Part shown: one piece after another, positions 27,316-36,562 of the stretch
Layout of the letters: every line of letters begins with the position of its first letter
Position numbering within the stretch: the first letter of the stretch is position 1
Origin: Cycloclasticus sp.
GTDB taxonomy: Bacteria; Pseudomonadota; Gammaproteobacteria; Methylococcales; Cycloclasticaceae
Length of the DNA: 64,000 bases
Assembly (NCBI GenBank): GCA_002700385.1
Contig: PADC01000005.1
Coordinates: 62,001 to 126,000 of the forward strand
Direction of reading: 5' to 3'
Program-made: the position numbers and the translations under genes
Notes under the pieces: model-generated
Told to the model about the DNA's origin: nothing
Databases searched by the model: none
What the model saw: the letters and a program-made list of their open reading frames with translations, nothing else

Positions 27316-28179
27316 TTATAGCCAATAGACAAATACAAACAAACCTAGCCACACAACATCAACAAAGTGCCAGTACCAAGCTGTCGCTTCAAATGCAAAA
27401 TGATTTTCTGGCGTAAAATGACCCTTCATACTACGAACAAGCATCACCGCCAGCATAATGGCACCCACTGTTACATGAAATCCGTGGAAACCCGTTAACA
27501 TATAGAACGTGGAACCATAAACTCCTGAAGCCATTGTTAGATTTAAATCATTATACCCATGACTGTATTCCAAGGCCTGTAGTGCAACAAAGATAAAGCC
27601 TAAAATAACTGTTAAAGCCAACCCAAAAATTAATTGTTTGCGTTTGTTAGCAATTAAGCCCCAATGCGCCCAGGTCACGGTTACACCACTCGTTAATAAG
27701 ATCAGTGTGTTAATAGCCGGCAGTCCCCAAGGACCCATTTTTTGGTAATCACCGCCTATATTATCCGGACCATTTGTTGGCCACATCGCCTCAAAACTGC
27801 TCCACAGGTATTCATTGGTAACCGAACCAGCGCCTATACCGCCTATCCAAGGTACCGAGAAGGTACGAATATAATATAAAGCGCCAAAGAATGCTGCAAA
27901 GAACATGACCTCAGAGAAAATAAACCAGATCATCCCTACCCGAAATGAAGCATCTTCGTTGCTTTTATACGAGCCTGATTCGCTTTCATTAATGACCTCT
28001 CCAAACCAGCCAAACATCATGTATACCAAGACTAAAAAACCGATCGTCATAACAATCGATGATGAAGGCATGTTATTAAGTTGAGCTGCAAAGCCGCCGA
28101 AAAACAGCATTAAACCAATTGAACCGATAATGGGCCACTTAGCATCATGGGGCACGAAGTAAGCATTTTCTGAAGACAT
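27316..28179 (-). CDS. ctaE: Cytochrome c oxidase subunit III
   Basis: A 287-residue membrane subunit with seven predicted helices. Typical stretches include FSEVMFFAAFFGALYY, TGFHGFHVTVGA and FEATAWYWHFVDVVWLGLF. Subunit III stabilises the aa3 oxidase core and its proton uptake. It follows ctaD with only a 35-codon ORF between them; the ctaG (cox11) gene that often stands here is absent. Confidence 0.97.
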   Translation of the reverse strand: MSSENAYFVPHDAKWPIIGSIGLMLFFGGFAAQLNNMPSSSIVMTIGFLVLVYMMFGWFGEVINESESGSYKSNEDASFRVGMIWFIFSEVMFFAAFFGALYYIRTFSVPWIGGIGAGSVTNEYLWSSFEAMWPTNGPDNIGGDYQKMGPWGLPAINTLILLTSGVTVTWAHWGLIANKRKQLIFGLALTVILGFIFVALQALEYSHGYNDLNLTMASGVYGSTFYMLTGFHGFHVTVGAIMLAVMLVRSMKGHFTPENHFAFEATAWYWHFVDVVWLGLFVFVYWL

Positions 28180-28200
28180 AAATTTACCTATTCTGTTTCT

Positions 28201-28308
28201 TTATTCTGTTAGGAATATGAAAGAACCCAGATAAAAACCTAAAGCGACAGCAACCAACACCGCTACCGTTATTAAGTTTTTTTTTCGTTGTTCTTTCATA
28301 CTCATCAT
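28201..28308 (-). CDS. 35-residue single-helix cytochrome oxidase small assembly-type protein
   Basis: A very short ORF between ctaD and ctaE, starting ATG at 28308 with AGGAA five bases upstream (further ATGs at 28305 and 28299). It encodes a basic N-terminus (KEQRKKN) followed by one hydrophobic helix of about 20 residues. The pattern, a lysine/arginine-rich start and a small Val/Ala/Leu/Gly helix, resembles the tiny proteins annotated as cytochrome oxidase small assembly protein that precede ctaG in betaproteobacterial clusters. It also resembles the N-terminal anchor of Cox11 without its copper domain. Reality is supported by position, ribosome binding site and composition, not by any search. 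Confidence 0.65.
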   Translation of the reverse strand: MMSMKEQRKKNLITVAVLVAVALGFYLGSFIFLTE

Positions 28309-28337
28309 TATTCCTGATTTAAATAACCCGTTAGAAG

Positions 28338-29918
28338 TTACTTAATTTCAGGTGCCTTTGAAAAACTGTGGTATGGCGGAGGAGATGACAAGGTCCACTC
28401 AAGCCCTTCAGCCCCTTCCCAAACTTGATCAGTCGCTTTCTCGCCCCCTTTAATTGTTTTATAAACGATGTAGCAGAAAAAGACCTGAGATAATCCAAAA
28501 GCAAAGCCACCAATACTTGACCACATATTGAATTCGGCAAACTGAACTGAGTAATCAGGAATACGGCGTGGCATTCCAGCGAGCCCTAAGAAATGCTGAG
28601 GGAAGAAAAGGATGTTAACGGAAATAGTCGATAACCAAAAGTGCCATTGGCCCATTTTTTCGCTGTACATGTTCCCTGTCCATTTTGGTATCCAGTAATA
28701 AACTGATGCCATGATGGAGTAAACAGCCCCCGTTACGAGCACATAATGGAAATGCGCAACAACGAAATAAGTATCGTGATATTGGAAATCAGCCGGAGCA
28801 ATCGCCAACATCAACCCTGAAAAACCACCAATGGTAAACATAATCACAAAACCAATCGCAAATAACATCGGTGTTTCAAAAGTTAACGAACCTTTCCACA
28901 TCGTAGAAATCCAGTTGAACACCTTAACCCCGGTTGGCACCGCAATCAACATTGTGGCATACATAAAAAATAATTCAGCTTGAAGCGGCAAACCTACCGT
29001 AAACATATGGTGGGCCCATACAATGAATGAAAGAAATGCAATAGATGAAGTTGCATAAACCATAGAGCTGTATCCAAACAGCGGCTTTCGGGCAAACGTT
29101 GGAATAATGGCCGAAATAACGCCGAAGGCCGGTAAAATTAAAATATATACCTCGGGATGCCCAAAGAACCAGAAAATGTGTTGGAACAAGACAGGATCAC
29201 CACCCCCAGCCGCACTAAAAAACGTTGTGTCGTAGAAACGATCAGTCAATAACATCGTGACTGCACCTGCTAGAACCGGCATCACAGCAATCAATAAATA
29301 AGCCGTTATAAACCAGGTCCATACGAATAAAGGCATTTTCATTAACGTCATGCCTGGTGCACGCATATTAAGGATTGTCACAATTACATTAATGGCGCCC
29401 ATAACAGATGAAATACCCATCATATGTATAGCAAAGATCATGAATGAAAAACCATCGCCACCCTGTAGAACTAAAGGAGGGTATAACGTCCAGCCACCTG
29501 CAGGTGCACCACCATCCATAAAAAAGGTGCCTAATAACATGGCGAATGCAAACGGAAGTATCCAAAAACTCCAGTTATTCATTCTAGGTAAGGCCATATC
29601 AGGGCCACCGATCATGATGGGTAACATCCAGTTTGCCAACCCTACAAAAGCGGGCATTACGCCGCCAAAAATCATAACCAGTGCATGAACGGTTGTCATT
29701 TGATTAAAAAAGCCAGGGTCAACAAATTGTAAACCGGGCTGAAATAACTCTAAACGTATCACCATGGCCATCGCTCCACCCACCATAAACATCACGAGAG
29801 CAAATATTAAGTAAAGCGTGCCAATGTCTTTATGGTTAGTCGTGGTTACCCAACGCATTAAGCCTTTTGCTGGACCATGATCGTGATGATCGTCATGTAA
29901 ATCTGTAACAGTCGCCAT
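28338..29918 (-). CDS. ctaD: Cytochrome c oxidase subunit I (aa3 type)
   Basis: A 526-residue heme-copper oxidase catalytic subunit with twelve predicted helices. The low-spin heme ligand lies in TTVHALVMIFGG, the CuB/active-site stretch is WFFGHPEVYILILP (with the His-Tyr pair), then WAHHMFTVGL for the other CuB histidines, and HFHYVLVTGAVY for the heme a/a3 ligands. The GHPEVY glutamate of the D-channel is present (type A). It reduces oxygen to water and pumps protons. It is part of ctaC-ctaD-small ORF-ctaE. Confidence 0.98.
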   Translation of the reverse strand: MATVTDLHDDHHDHGPAKGLMRWVTTTNHKDIGTLYLIFALVMFMVGGAMAMVIRLELFQPGLQFVDPGFFNQMTTVHALVMIFGGVMPAFVGLANWMLPIMIGGPDMALPRMNNWSFWILPFAFAMLLGTFFMDGGAPAGGWTLYPPLVLQGGDGFSFMIFAIHMMGISSVMGAINVIVTILNMRAPGMTLMKMPLFVWTWFITAYLLIAVMPVLAGAVTMLLTDRFYDTTFFSAAGGGDPVLFQHIFWFFGHPEVYILILPAFGVISAIIPTFARKPLFGYSSMVYATSSIAFLSFIVWAHHMFTVGLPLQAELFFMYATMLIAVPTGVKVFNWISTMWKGSLTFETPMLFAIGFVIMFTIGGFSGLMLAIAPADFQYHDTYFVVAHFHYVLVTGAVYSIMASVYYWIPKWTGNMYSEKMGQWHFWLSTISVNILFFPQHFLGLAGMPRRIPDYSVQFAEFNMWSSIGGFAFGLSQVFFCYIVYKTIKGGEKATDQVWEGAEGLEWTLSSPPPYHSFSKAPEIK

Positions 29919-29934
29919 TATCCGAATCTCCTAG

Positions 29935-31065
29935 TTATCTTAATGCTGCAATAGCGGTGGGTTGAACAACATCGCCAACATTATTGCCTAATGAATTGCG
30001 TTGGTAGGTCACTACAGCTGCTAATTCAACATCATTTAATTGCTCTTTAAATGCGGCCATGGCTGTACCCGCTTTGCCATTCATAATCATATCGATATGT
30101 TGATTAATATCGCCTGTTGCAATAGTGCTACCGGTAATTGCAGGGAATACACCGGGGACGCCTTGTCCATTTTGTTGATGACAGGCGACACAATTAGCAT
30201 TGTAGATGTCTTTTCCCTTGCTGTTTAACTCCGCAGAATCAAGCTCCTTAATCACCTCAACCTGAGCAACAGCCGCACCTGTTTTTTGTTCAGCCAGCCA
30301 TGTTTCATAATCAGCCTGAGACTTCACCTCAACAACAATAGGCATGAAGCCATGATCACGACCACAGAGTTCAGCACACTGACCACGGTAAACACCCGGC
30401 TCATCAACCTTGACCCAGGCTTCATTTACAAAACCAGGAATGGCGTCTTTTTTCCAGCCAAAATCCGGAACCCACCAAGAGTGAATAACATCACTCGCTG
30501 TAAGTAAAAAGCCCACTTTTTTCCCTGCGGGTATAACCAAGGGGTTATCAACATTAAGCAAATAATTTTCGACCGTTGATGGATCGATATCAGAACCTAG
30601 CTTTCTCGCCTCGTTACTTGCTGCATCTAACGTACTGAAAAAATCAACGCCTTCTCCAATATATTCATATCGCCATTTCCACTGATACCCTGTTACTTTA
30701 ATCTTCATATCCGCTTCAGACGTATCATGCATCTCCACGAGTACCTTAGTGGCAGGAACAGCCATAACAATTAAGATAACAAAGGGAATGACTGTCCATA
30801 TAATTTCGGCGGCCATACTTTCATGAAACTGGGAGGCCACTGCACCTCGTGATTTGCGGTGATAAATCATTGAGTAAATCATCGCACCAAAGACAATGAC
30901 ACCAATCACAACACAAATCCATAGGATCAGCATGTGCAAGTCATAGACTTGTTTGCTCGTTTCAGTTACTCCAAGTGGTAAATTCAACCCATACTCCGCT
31001 TGTGCAACGCTTGACATAAACGTCAAGACAAGACCACCAGCAAAAAGTTGCTTTAGTTTAATCAC
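29935..31065 (-). CDS. ctaC: Cytochrome c oxidase subunit II with C-terminal cytochrome c domain
   Basis: A 376-residue subunit: signal peptide (about 1-23), two membrane helices, the periplasmic CuA cupredoxin domain (CAELCGRDHGFMP holding Cys, Cys, His, Met ligands), then a fused class I cytochrome c domain with CVACH near residue 292 and a later methionine ligand. This is a caa3-type layout. The start is a GTG at 31065 with GGGAGG upstream. It is the first gene of the oxidase unit; the 260-bp gap before it should hold the promoter. Confidence 0.96.
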   Translation of the reverse strand: MIKLKQLFAGGLVLTFMSSVAQAEYGLNLPLGVTETSKQVYDLHMLILWICVVIGVIVFGAMIYSMIYHRKSRGAVASQFHESMAAEIIWTVIPFVILIVMAVPATKVLVEMHDTSEADMKIKVTGYQWKWRYEYIGEGVDFFSTLDAASNEARKLGSDIDPSTVENYLLNVDNPLVIPAGKKVGFLLTASDVIHSWWVPDFGWKKDAIPGFVNEAWVKVDEPGVYRGQCAELCGRDHGFMPIVVEVKSQADYETWLAEQKTGAAVAQVEVIKELDSAELNSKGKDIYNANCVACHQQNGQGVPGVFPAITGSTIATGDINQHIDMIMNGKAGTAMAAFKEQLNDVELAAVVTYQRNSLGNNVGDVVQPTAIAALR

Positions 31066-31153
31066 GGAAACCGCCTCCCTTATTTACTTTCAATGCTAAC
31101 TTTACCTCAGCCAAACCAGTTAAATACGTTACTGGAGAGCCGAATCTTCGTCC

Positions 31154-31171
31154 AACTTTGTCTTACAAAGT
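31154..31171. promoter_or_regulatory. Inverted repeat in the ctaC upstream region
   Basis: ACTTTGT (31155-31161) and ACAAAGT (31165-31171) form a perfect 7-bp inverted repeat with a 3-nt centre, about 90 bp upstream of the ctaC start. It could be an operator for the oxidase operon or a short RNA hairpin in its leader. No convincing -35/-10 pair was found; the remainder of the gap 31066-31325 holds no ORF. Confidence 0.3.
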
Positions 31172-31325
31172 GACCGATCTCAAATTCTTTATTAAAAACC
31201 TTAATCCCAAAAAAAACAGCCCGCCCTTTATTATTTGATTTTTTCAATCATTTTATGCTAGCTACAGGCCTGTTTTCACCTATTCTTTTTCATGACGAAA
31301 CCTTAAGGCATCGTGGGCGTAGAAG

Positions 31326-32024
31326 TTAACGAAAATTCACCAAATAATCAAGTACACTCTCTATCTTTCTTTGCTCCAAGAGGCTCTTTTCTTTCGTATC
31401 GGGCCGATATTCAAAGGCACCCAAAAATTTTGACTTCATTCGGCCTTTCAAAGCCTCTAAATTTTCGTTGACTTCATCAAAATCACCACTTAAATCATTA
31501 CCAATCCAACCGGCGACCTGACACCCTTTATTTAAAACAGCTTCCTCTGTTAAAAGCGCGTGATTGATACAGCCTAACTTTAGCCCGACAACTATTATAA
31601 CCGCCGCATCAAGTGATAATGCCAAATCATCAAAGCCCATTTTGCTATTCAAGGGTACTTTCCAGCCACCAGCCCCTTCGATAATAACAACATCAGAGAC
31701 CAGTTGATGCTTTGCATAACAAGACTTAATAACCGATATATCAATCACCACACCCGCCTGATCCGCTGCGATATGAGGTGCGATCGGTGGCTCAAAACAA
31801 TAAGGGTTAATGTCTTTATAAGAAAATTCTTGTGAGGATTCACACATTAACTCAAGCGCATCGTCATTTTTGAATTGCCCATCCACACGTTTTGCCCCCG
31901 CAGCAACCGGTTTAAAACCGGAGGCTTTAATTTGGCCTGCTTGAAAAGCTTTGACCAACTCAGCAGCAACATATGTCTTCCCAACGTCAGTGTCGGTACC
32001 GGTGATAAAAAAATTTTTAGGCAT
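31326..32024 (-). CDS. bioD: Dethiobiotin synthetase
   Basis: A 232-residue enzyme that closes the ureido ring of dethiobiotin from diaminopelargonic acid, CO2 and ATP. The P-loop FITGTDTDVGKT is at the N-terminus (about 5-16) and the IEGAGGWKVPL motif follows near 108. I start it at the ATG at 32024 (MPKNFFITG), which fits the family; an in-frame start at 32048 overlaps bioC. It is the last gene of bioB-F-H-C-D. No bioA is in the window. Confidence 0.95.
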   Translation of the reverse strand: MPKNFFITGTDTDVGKTYVAAELVKAFQAGQIKASGFKPVAAGAKRVDGQFKNDDALELMCESSQEFSYKDINPYCFEPPIAPHIAADQAGVVIDISVIKSCYAKHQLVSDVVIIEGAGGWKVPLNSKMGFDDLALSLDAAVIIVVGLKLGCINHALLTEEAVLNKGCQVAGWIGNDLSGDFDEVNENLEALKGRMKSKFLGAFEYRPDTKEKSLLEQRKIESVLDYLVNFR

Positions 32025-32038
32025 TATGCTTACGTCCT

Positions 32039-32857
32039 CTAACCACAATTTTTATTTGCAACGACATAAACCGCTTCAAAAGTGGCCGGAACCCCTTGTT
32101 TTGTACGCAACTTTTCATAGGCCTGTAACATGGCTTTAAAGGCATGCACACCGGTCAATCCAACTCTTCGCCCTCGATTCATATTGTGAGCGCCCATCCC
32201 CTTTAAATCTAACATCAGTTGTTTTGGAGAGTCGTAATAGACCACCTTATTTTCCGCCTCTATCGAAATGTTTTTGAACCCCGCGGCCTCTAAATTTCGT
32301 TGAATAATATTTTTTGCTACAAACGAATTAACATGCACTGCCTCATCCACTTTCCCCCAAGATTCTTTTAATTCAATAAGCGTTTTAGGGCCAAACGTAC
32401 TAAACACAAAAGAACCATCCGGACATAATGCCCGGTATGCTTGGGAAAACACGCCCTCCAAATTTTCGCACCATTGGAAGACTAAATTAGAATAAATCGC
32501 ATCAAACATATTGTCTGTTAATGGCAGTTTTTCGGCATCCGCACAAATAAACCCTGTTGCTTGACCCGCACCGAGGTGATAACGCGCCTGATTCAACATG
32601 CTCTGAGCAATATCCAACGCGTACACATCATTCACATTGCCACGCTGACTTAATTTTTTAGTTACATAGCCTGTTCCAGCACCAATATCCAGAACTCGCT
32701 GAAATGATTGACGCTGCATAGTTTCTTGAAGCAAAAGGTGATCACCAATCAACCTTTGCAACGATGTATATTGATTGTAATCTTGAGCAGCAACATCAAA
32801 TGACTGCCGAACCATGTCTTTGCTGTATGTTTCTTTTTGAAACTTCTCGGTACTCAC
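32039..32857 (-). CDS. bioC: Malonyl-ACP O-methyltransferase BioC
   Basis: A 272-residue SAM methyltransferase that methylates malonyl-ACP so that fatty acid synthase can build the pimeloyl chain. The SAM loop VLDIGAGTGYVT (about 55-66) and the acidic loop ALDIAQSM are present, with FQWCENLEG near residue 122. Its GTG start overlaps the bioH stop (GTGA), so translation is coupled. Confidence 0.94.
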   Translation of the reverse strand: MSTEKFQKETYSKDMVRQSFDVAAQDYNQYTSLQRLIGDHLLLQETMQRQSFQRVLDIGAGTGYVTKKLSQRGNVNDVYALDIAQSMLNQARYHLGAGQATGFICADAEKLPLTDNMFDAIYSNLVFQWCENLEGVFSQAYRALCPDGSFVFSTFGPKTLIELKESWGKVDEAVHVNSFVAKNIIQRNLEAAGFKNISIEAENKVVYYDSPKQLMLDLKGMGAHNMNRGRRVGLTGVHAFKAMLQAYEKLRTKQGVPATFEAVYVVANKNCG

Positions 32858-33633
32858 GCCACACAGCCCTCTTTGATAAATTGCCCTAATCCCTGCAGCA
32901 CCTCACGCGGGTGCGACAAAAAGGGAACATGCGCGGCCCCGTCGATCACACTCAAGTAAATATCAGGATTAATTTGGGCAGATTCAGCACCTGCTTCCAG
33001 AGGCACTAATGAATCCTTCTCACCTAACACCATCATCATCGGGCACTTGAGCCGACACAATAAGTCCCGAAGATCGTCTTGGCGTAAAATACTCAAGCCT
33101 GCCAGCATGCCTTCTATAGACCCCTCTCCATTTTTTTTCACAACGCTCTTTAGAAACTCATTAATTTCCCTTGAGGGCTCAGCGCCGTGGGTCTGTAGCC
33201 TAATAAACCGCTTGAATGTAGCTGTTGGGTTCTTTATTAATCCTTTTGAAAAAAAATCAACGGTTTCCTCTGGTTGGGCACACGGCCAATCTTCAGACCG
33301 AACAAACTTAGCAGAACTCGCCAGCATCACCAATCGGCTCACCCTGTTGGGGTAATGACTTGCATAAGCCAAACCAACCATGCCGCCCAATGACCAGCCT
33401 AATACAGCACTACAGCTTGGTAAACGTAAAGCCATTGATGACAACAACTCCTCAAGGTTCCACTGTTTTGTATATTGACTATTACCATGACCAGGCAACT
33501 CCACTCGGATCACGCGATACGACTTCTCCAACTCCGCCAACCAAGGCTGCCAAACTAAATTATTCATTGCCCACCCATGGAGCAAGACGAGATTTGGGCC
33601 TTTACCCGATTCTTGTATTTTTAATGGAATCAA
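32854..33633 (-). CDS. bioH: Pimeloyl-ACP methyl ester carboxylesterase BioH
   Basis: A 259-residue alpha/beta hydrolase that removes the methyl ester once the pimeloyl chain is complete. It shows LLHGWAMNNLVW (oxyanion region, about 18-29), the nucleophile in GWSLGGMVG and the catalytic His in GAAHVPFLSHP. The start is a TTG at 33633 overlapping the bioF stop (TTGA). Position between bioF and bioC supports the name. Confidence 0.93.
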   Translation of the reverse strand: MIPLKIQESGKGPNLVLLHGWAMNNLVWQPWLAELEKSYRVIRVELPGHGNSQYTKQWNLEELLSSMALRLPSCSAVLGWSLGGMVGLAYASHYPNRVSRLVMLASSAKFVRSEDWPCAQPEETVDFFSKGLIKNPTATFKRFIRLQTHGAEPSREINEFLKSVVKKNGEGSIEGMLAGLSILRQDDLRDLLCRLKCPMMMVLGEKDSLVPLEAGAESAQINPDIYLSVIDGAAHVPFLSHPREVLQGLGQFIKEGCVA

Positions 33634-34787
33634 CAGAGTGACGCCTCTAAACTCGACAATAATTTATCGACTTGCCGCTCGGTATGATTTGCTGAAAAGG
33701 TAATCCGCAAACGCTCACTGGACTTTTTCACCGTTGGATGGCGTATCGCTCCAACCAGAATACTCCTTTTTTTCAAAAAATTGCTCGCCGACATCACCGC
33801 CTCGTTACTCCCTAAAATCACTGGCTGGATAGGTGAATCCGATGGCAGTATATGAAGCCCTAATTGTTTTGCCCCATGGCGGAATCGGCTCACCAAAGAA
33901 ACCAGTTTTTCTCTGCGCCAAGTGTCTTCTTGACACCGCCTTAAGCTTTGCCTCGTAGCCGCCATGATGGCGGGCGGCATGGCCGTTGTAAAAATGTAGG
34001 TGCGCGCTTTTTGTATCAGCATCTCAATCAATTCATCACTGCCGGCAATAAAAGCACCTGAGGTCCCTAAGGCCTTACCGAATGTTGCCATGAGAACAGG
34101 CACTTGCTGCTGAGTTAAACCATACTTCTCTAATAGCCCGCCACCCTTGTCGCCAAAAACTCCAATGCCGTGCGCATCATCTATCATCAACAGAGCGTTT
34201 GAATTTTTTGCCACGGTGATCAAATCATTCAACGGTGCCTCATCGCCATCCATGCTGAATACACCATCACTCGCAATGAGTTTTCTATCACTCGATGATT
34301 TTTCGAGTAACTGTGCCAAACGCTTCATATCACCGTGCGAATAGCGCCTTAAGTCCGCCTCAGAAAGCCGACCACCATCTATCAAAGAAGCATGGTTCAA
34401 TTTGTCTTGAAAAATCTCATCGCCCTTTCGTGTCAGTGCCGATATCGCGCCTAAATTTGCCATATACCCCGTGGAAATAACTAACGCACGCTCTCGACCA
34501 GTAAAAGCCGCCAACTCTTCTTCAAGCGCCTGGTGCTCCAGACTATGACCACAGATTAAATGCGCCGAGCCGCTACCGACTCCATACTGCTGTGCCGCTT
34601 GCTGAAATGCGTTGATAACCTCAGGGTGATGGGCTAAACCAAGGTAATCATTACTTGAAAAATTATCATACAGCTCGCCCTCAATTTGGACTTGTGCACC
34701 CTGAGGCCCACTCAGGGTTAGGCGTGAACGATACAGCTGTTGACGCTTTAAGGCATCAAGCTCTCTTGAGAACTCCCAATGACTCAT
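33630..34787 (-). CDS. bioF: 8-amino-7-oxononanoate synthase
   Basis: A 385-residue PLP enzyme of the alpha-oxoamine synthase family, joining pimeloyl-ACP and L-alanine. Family marks are SNDYLGLAHHP, the DDAHGIG motif and the PLP-lysine region ATFGKALGTSGAF. It starts 8 bp after bioB and ends inside the bioH start. Confidence 0.96.
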   Translation of the reverse strand: MSHWEFSRELDALKRQQLYRSRLTLSGPQGAQVQIEGELYDNFSSNDYLGLAHHPEVINAFQQAAQQYGVGSGSAHLICGHSLEHQALEEELAAFTGRERALVISTGYMANLGAISALTRKGDEIFQDKLNHASLIDGGRLSEADLRRYSHGDMKRLAQLLEKSSSDRKLIASDGVFSMDGDEAPLNDLITVAKNSNALLMIDDAHGIGVFGDKGGGLLEKYGLTQQQVPVLMATFGKALGTSGAFIAGSDELIEMLIQKARTYIFTTAMPPAIMAATRQSLRRCQEDTWRREKLVSLVSRFRHGAKQLGLHILPSDSPIQPVILGSNEAVMSASNFLKKRSILVGAIRHPTVKKSSERLRITFSANHTERQVDKLLSSLEASLC

Positions 34788-34795
34788 ACAATAGA

Positions 34796-35791
34796 CTAAG
34801 CTGTTGCAGGGTGAATCCCTAATCGTTTAAATAATTGGTGGTCTGCACTTTCTTCAGGGTTTTCAGTTGTTAAGAGTTGATCGCCATAAAAAATCGAGTT
34901 TGCCCCCGCAAAAAAACACATGGCCTGCATTTCATCCGTCATATCAGATCGACCCGCTGACAACCTGACTTGAGAAGTTGGCATGACAATTCGCGCCACG
35001 GCTATCGTTTTTATAAATTCAATTGAATCTATGGATTTTGTGTCTTCAAGTGGTGTGCCTTTGACTTGAACCAGCTTATTTATCGGCACACTTTCAGGTG
35101 GGTGCTCCATATTCGCTAATGTGTGCAACATCTTTGCCCGATCGTCGCTTGCCTCACCCATACCCACAATACCGCCACTGCAGACATTAATGCCCGCATT
35201 TCGAACCGTATCAATGGTATCCAATCGATCCTGATAAGTTCGCGTTGTAATAACTTCTTGATAGAACTCTTCTGATGTATCGATATTGTGATTGTAATAG
35301 TCTAACCCTGCTTCTTTAAGTCGCTTCGCCTGACTATCTTCTAGCATCCCCAGCGTGACACACGTTTCCATCCCTAACGCTTTTACTTCCTCCACCATCC
35401 GGGTCACTTTATTTAAATCGCGGTCTTTGGGACTTCGCCATGCAGCCCCCATGCAAAAACGACTCGCTCCATTGGCTTTGGCTTCTTTGGCCGCCTCAAC
35501 AACAGCTCTAATTTCCATAAGCGCCTCTTTTTCCAAACCCGTGTCGTAACGAACACTTTGCGGACAATACGAGCAATCTTCAGGGCAAGCGCCGGTTTTA
35601 ATACTCAACAAGGTACTTATTTGAACGGCATTCGGGTCAAAATTTTCTCGATGAACGGTCTGCGCCTTAAAAAGAAGATCATTGAACGGCAAATCAAACA
35701 GTGCCTGAATCTTCTTCAACGGCCAGGTATTCTTTACGATATTAACCGCCGCTCTTTTTTGCTCGCTCATGGCTTCTGATGATATGCTCAT
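34796..35791 (-). CDS. bioB: Biotin synthase (radical SAM)
   Basis: A radical-SAM enzyme that inserts sulfur into dethiobiotin. The cluster motif CPEDCSYC (CxxxCxxC) sits about residue 60, preceded by [10 protein letters not shown], and later GGIVGMGE and [12 protein letters not shown] are conserved. The start is uncertain: ATGs at 35812, 35791 and 35770 are all in frame. The first lies only about 10 bases beyond the predicted transcription start, so I use 35791 (331 residues). First gene of the coupled bio operon, divergent from comF. Confidence 0.95.
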   Translation of the reverse strand: MSISSEAMSEQKRAAVNIVKNTWPLKKIQALFDLPFNDLLFKAQTVHRENFDPNAVQISTLLSIKTGACPEDCSYCPQSVRYDTGLEKEALMEIRAVVEAAKEAKANGASRFCMGAAWRSPKDRDLNKVTRMVEEVKALGMETCVTLGMLEDSQAKRLKEAGLDYYNHNIDTSEEFYQEVITTRTYQDRLDTIDTVRNAGINVCSGGIVGMGEASDDRAKMLHTLANMEHPPESVPINKLVQVKGTPLEDTKSIDSIEFIKTIAVARIVMPTSQVRLSAGRSDMTDEMQAMCFFAGANSIFYGDQLLTTENPEESADHQLFKRLGIHPATA

Positions 35792-35827
35792 TCGACAACA
35801 CCCACTTCTCATGTAAATAAAATGCTA

Positions 35828-35855
35828 ATGGTACCTTAGGCAAACATGTTGTCAA
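35828..35855 (-). promoter_or_regulatory. Predicted sigma-70 promoter of the bio operon
   Basis: On the minus strand: consensus TTGACA (35855-35850), a 16-bp spacer and TACCAT (35833-35828). It overlaps the comF start codon at 35846 on the other strand, so the bio and comF signals are interleaved. No clear BirA-type operator could be assigned by eye. Confidence 0.55.
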
Positions 35856-36562
35856 AATCATTTTTTAAAAAAATAGACAACTGGTCAACTATTGCACAAT
35901 CTGTCTTGTACCCGCCCACTTGCTTTATCTGTGAACAACAAGGCCACAACGGATTGGATTTGTGCCTCCAATGTTTTAAAGAGTTAAACCCTGCTAGATA
36001 CTCGTGCCTTATCTGTGACATAAAACTCCCAGCCGAGTCCTCCCTATGTGGGCGATGCCTGAAAAATCCCCCGTCATTTGATCAAGTAATTACGCTGTAT
36101 CGTTACAAGGGTCTTGCTCAGCATTTAATCCAGTCGCTTAAATTTCAATCTAAACACAGTTGCGCGAGAACCCTGGGTCAATTGATGGCTCACCATTTTA
36201 AATCACTGAATAAAAACCCAGATGCCCTCATTGCTGTCCCGTTACATCCCAAACGATTACGGGAGCGAGGCTTCAATCAATGTGATCTCATCGCGCAGCA
36301 CATTCATCATGAGCTCGGTATTCCCCTTATTCACAATCAACTTAAAAGAATCATTAACACCCAGAGTCAAGTCTCGTTAACAGCAAAAGAGCGGCAAAAA
36401 AATTTAAAAAATGCCTTCCGTTACCTTCCCACACACGACATCAAAACCATCGCCCTCATTGATGACGTAGTAACAACCGGCTCAACCGCGAACGAAATAG
36501 CAAAGACTCTAAAAAAACAAGGGGTACAACGAGTAGAAATTTGGGCCTTCGCTCGTGCTTAA
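35846..36562 (+). CDS. comF: ComF-family phosphoribosyltransferase-like protein
   Basis: A 238-residue ComF/GntX-type protein. The N-terminal zinc-finger-like region has several CxxC pairs ([22 protein letters not shown]), followed by a phosphoribosyltransferase domain with the PRPP loop [13 protein letters not shown] near 207-219 and [14 protein letters not shown]. In transformable bacteria ComF takes part in DNA uptake; outside them the function is unclear. It is divergent from bioB, a conserved gammaproteobacterial order, and its stop shares TTAA with the stop of ubiA. Confidence 0.92.
   Translation: MLSKSFFKKIDNWSTIAQSVLYPPTCFICEQQGHNGLDLCLQCFKELNPARYSCLICDIKLPAESSLCGRCLKNPPSFDQVITLYRYKGLAQHLIQSLKFQSKHSCARTLGQLMAHHFKSLNKNPDALIAVPLHPKRLRERGFNQCDLIAQHIHHELGIPLIHNQLKRIINTQSQVSLTAKERQKNLKNAFRYLPTHDIKTIALIDDVVTTGSTANEIAKTLKKQGVQRVEIWAFARA

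Noticed and set aside
29350-29688. 112-residue plus-strand ORF
   Set aside because: Antisense shadow of ctaD, whose frame is fully conserved.
31190-31260. Possible bioD terminator in the T-rich stretch upstream of ctaC
   Set aside because: A T run exists on the minus strand, but no GC-rich stem directly precedes it.
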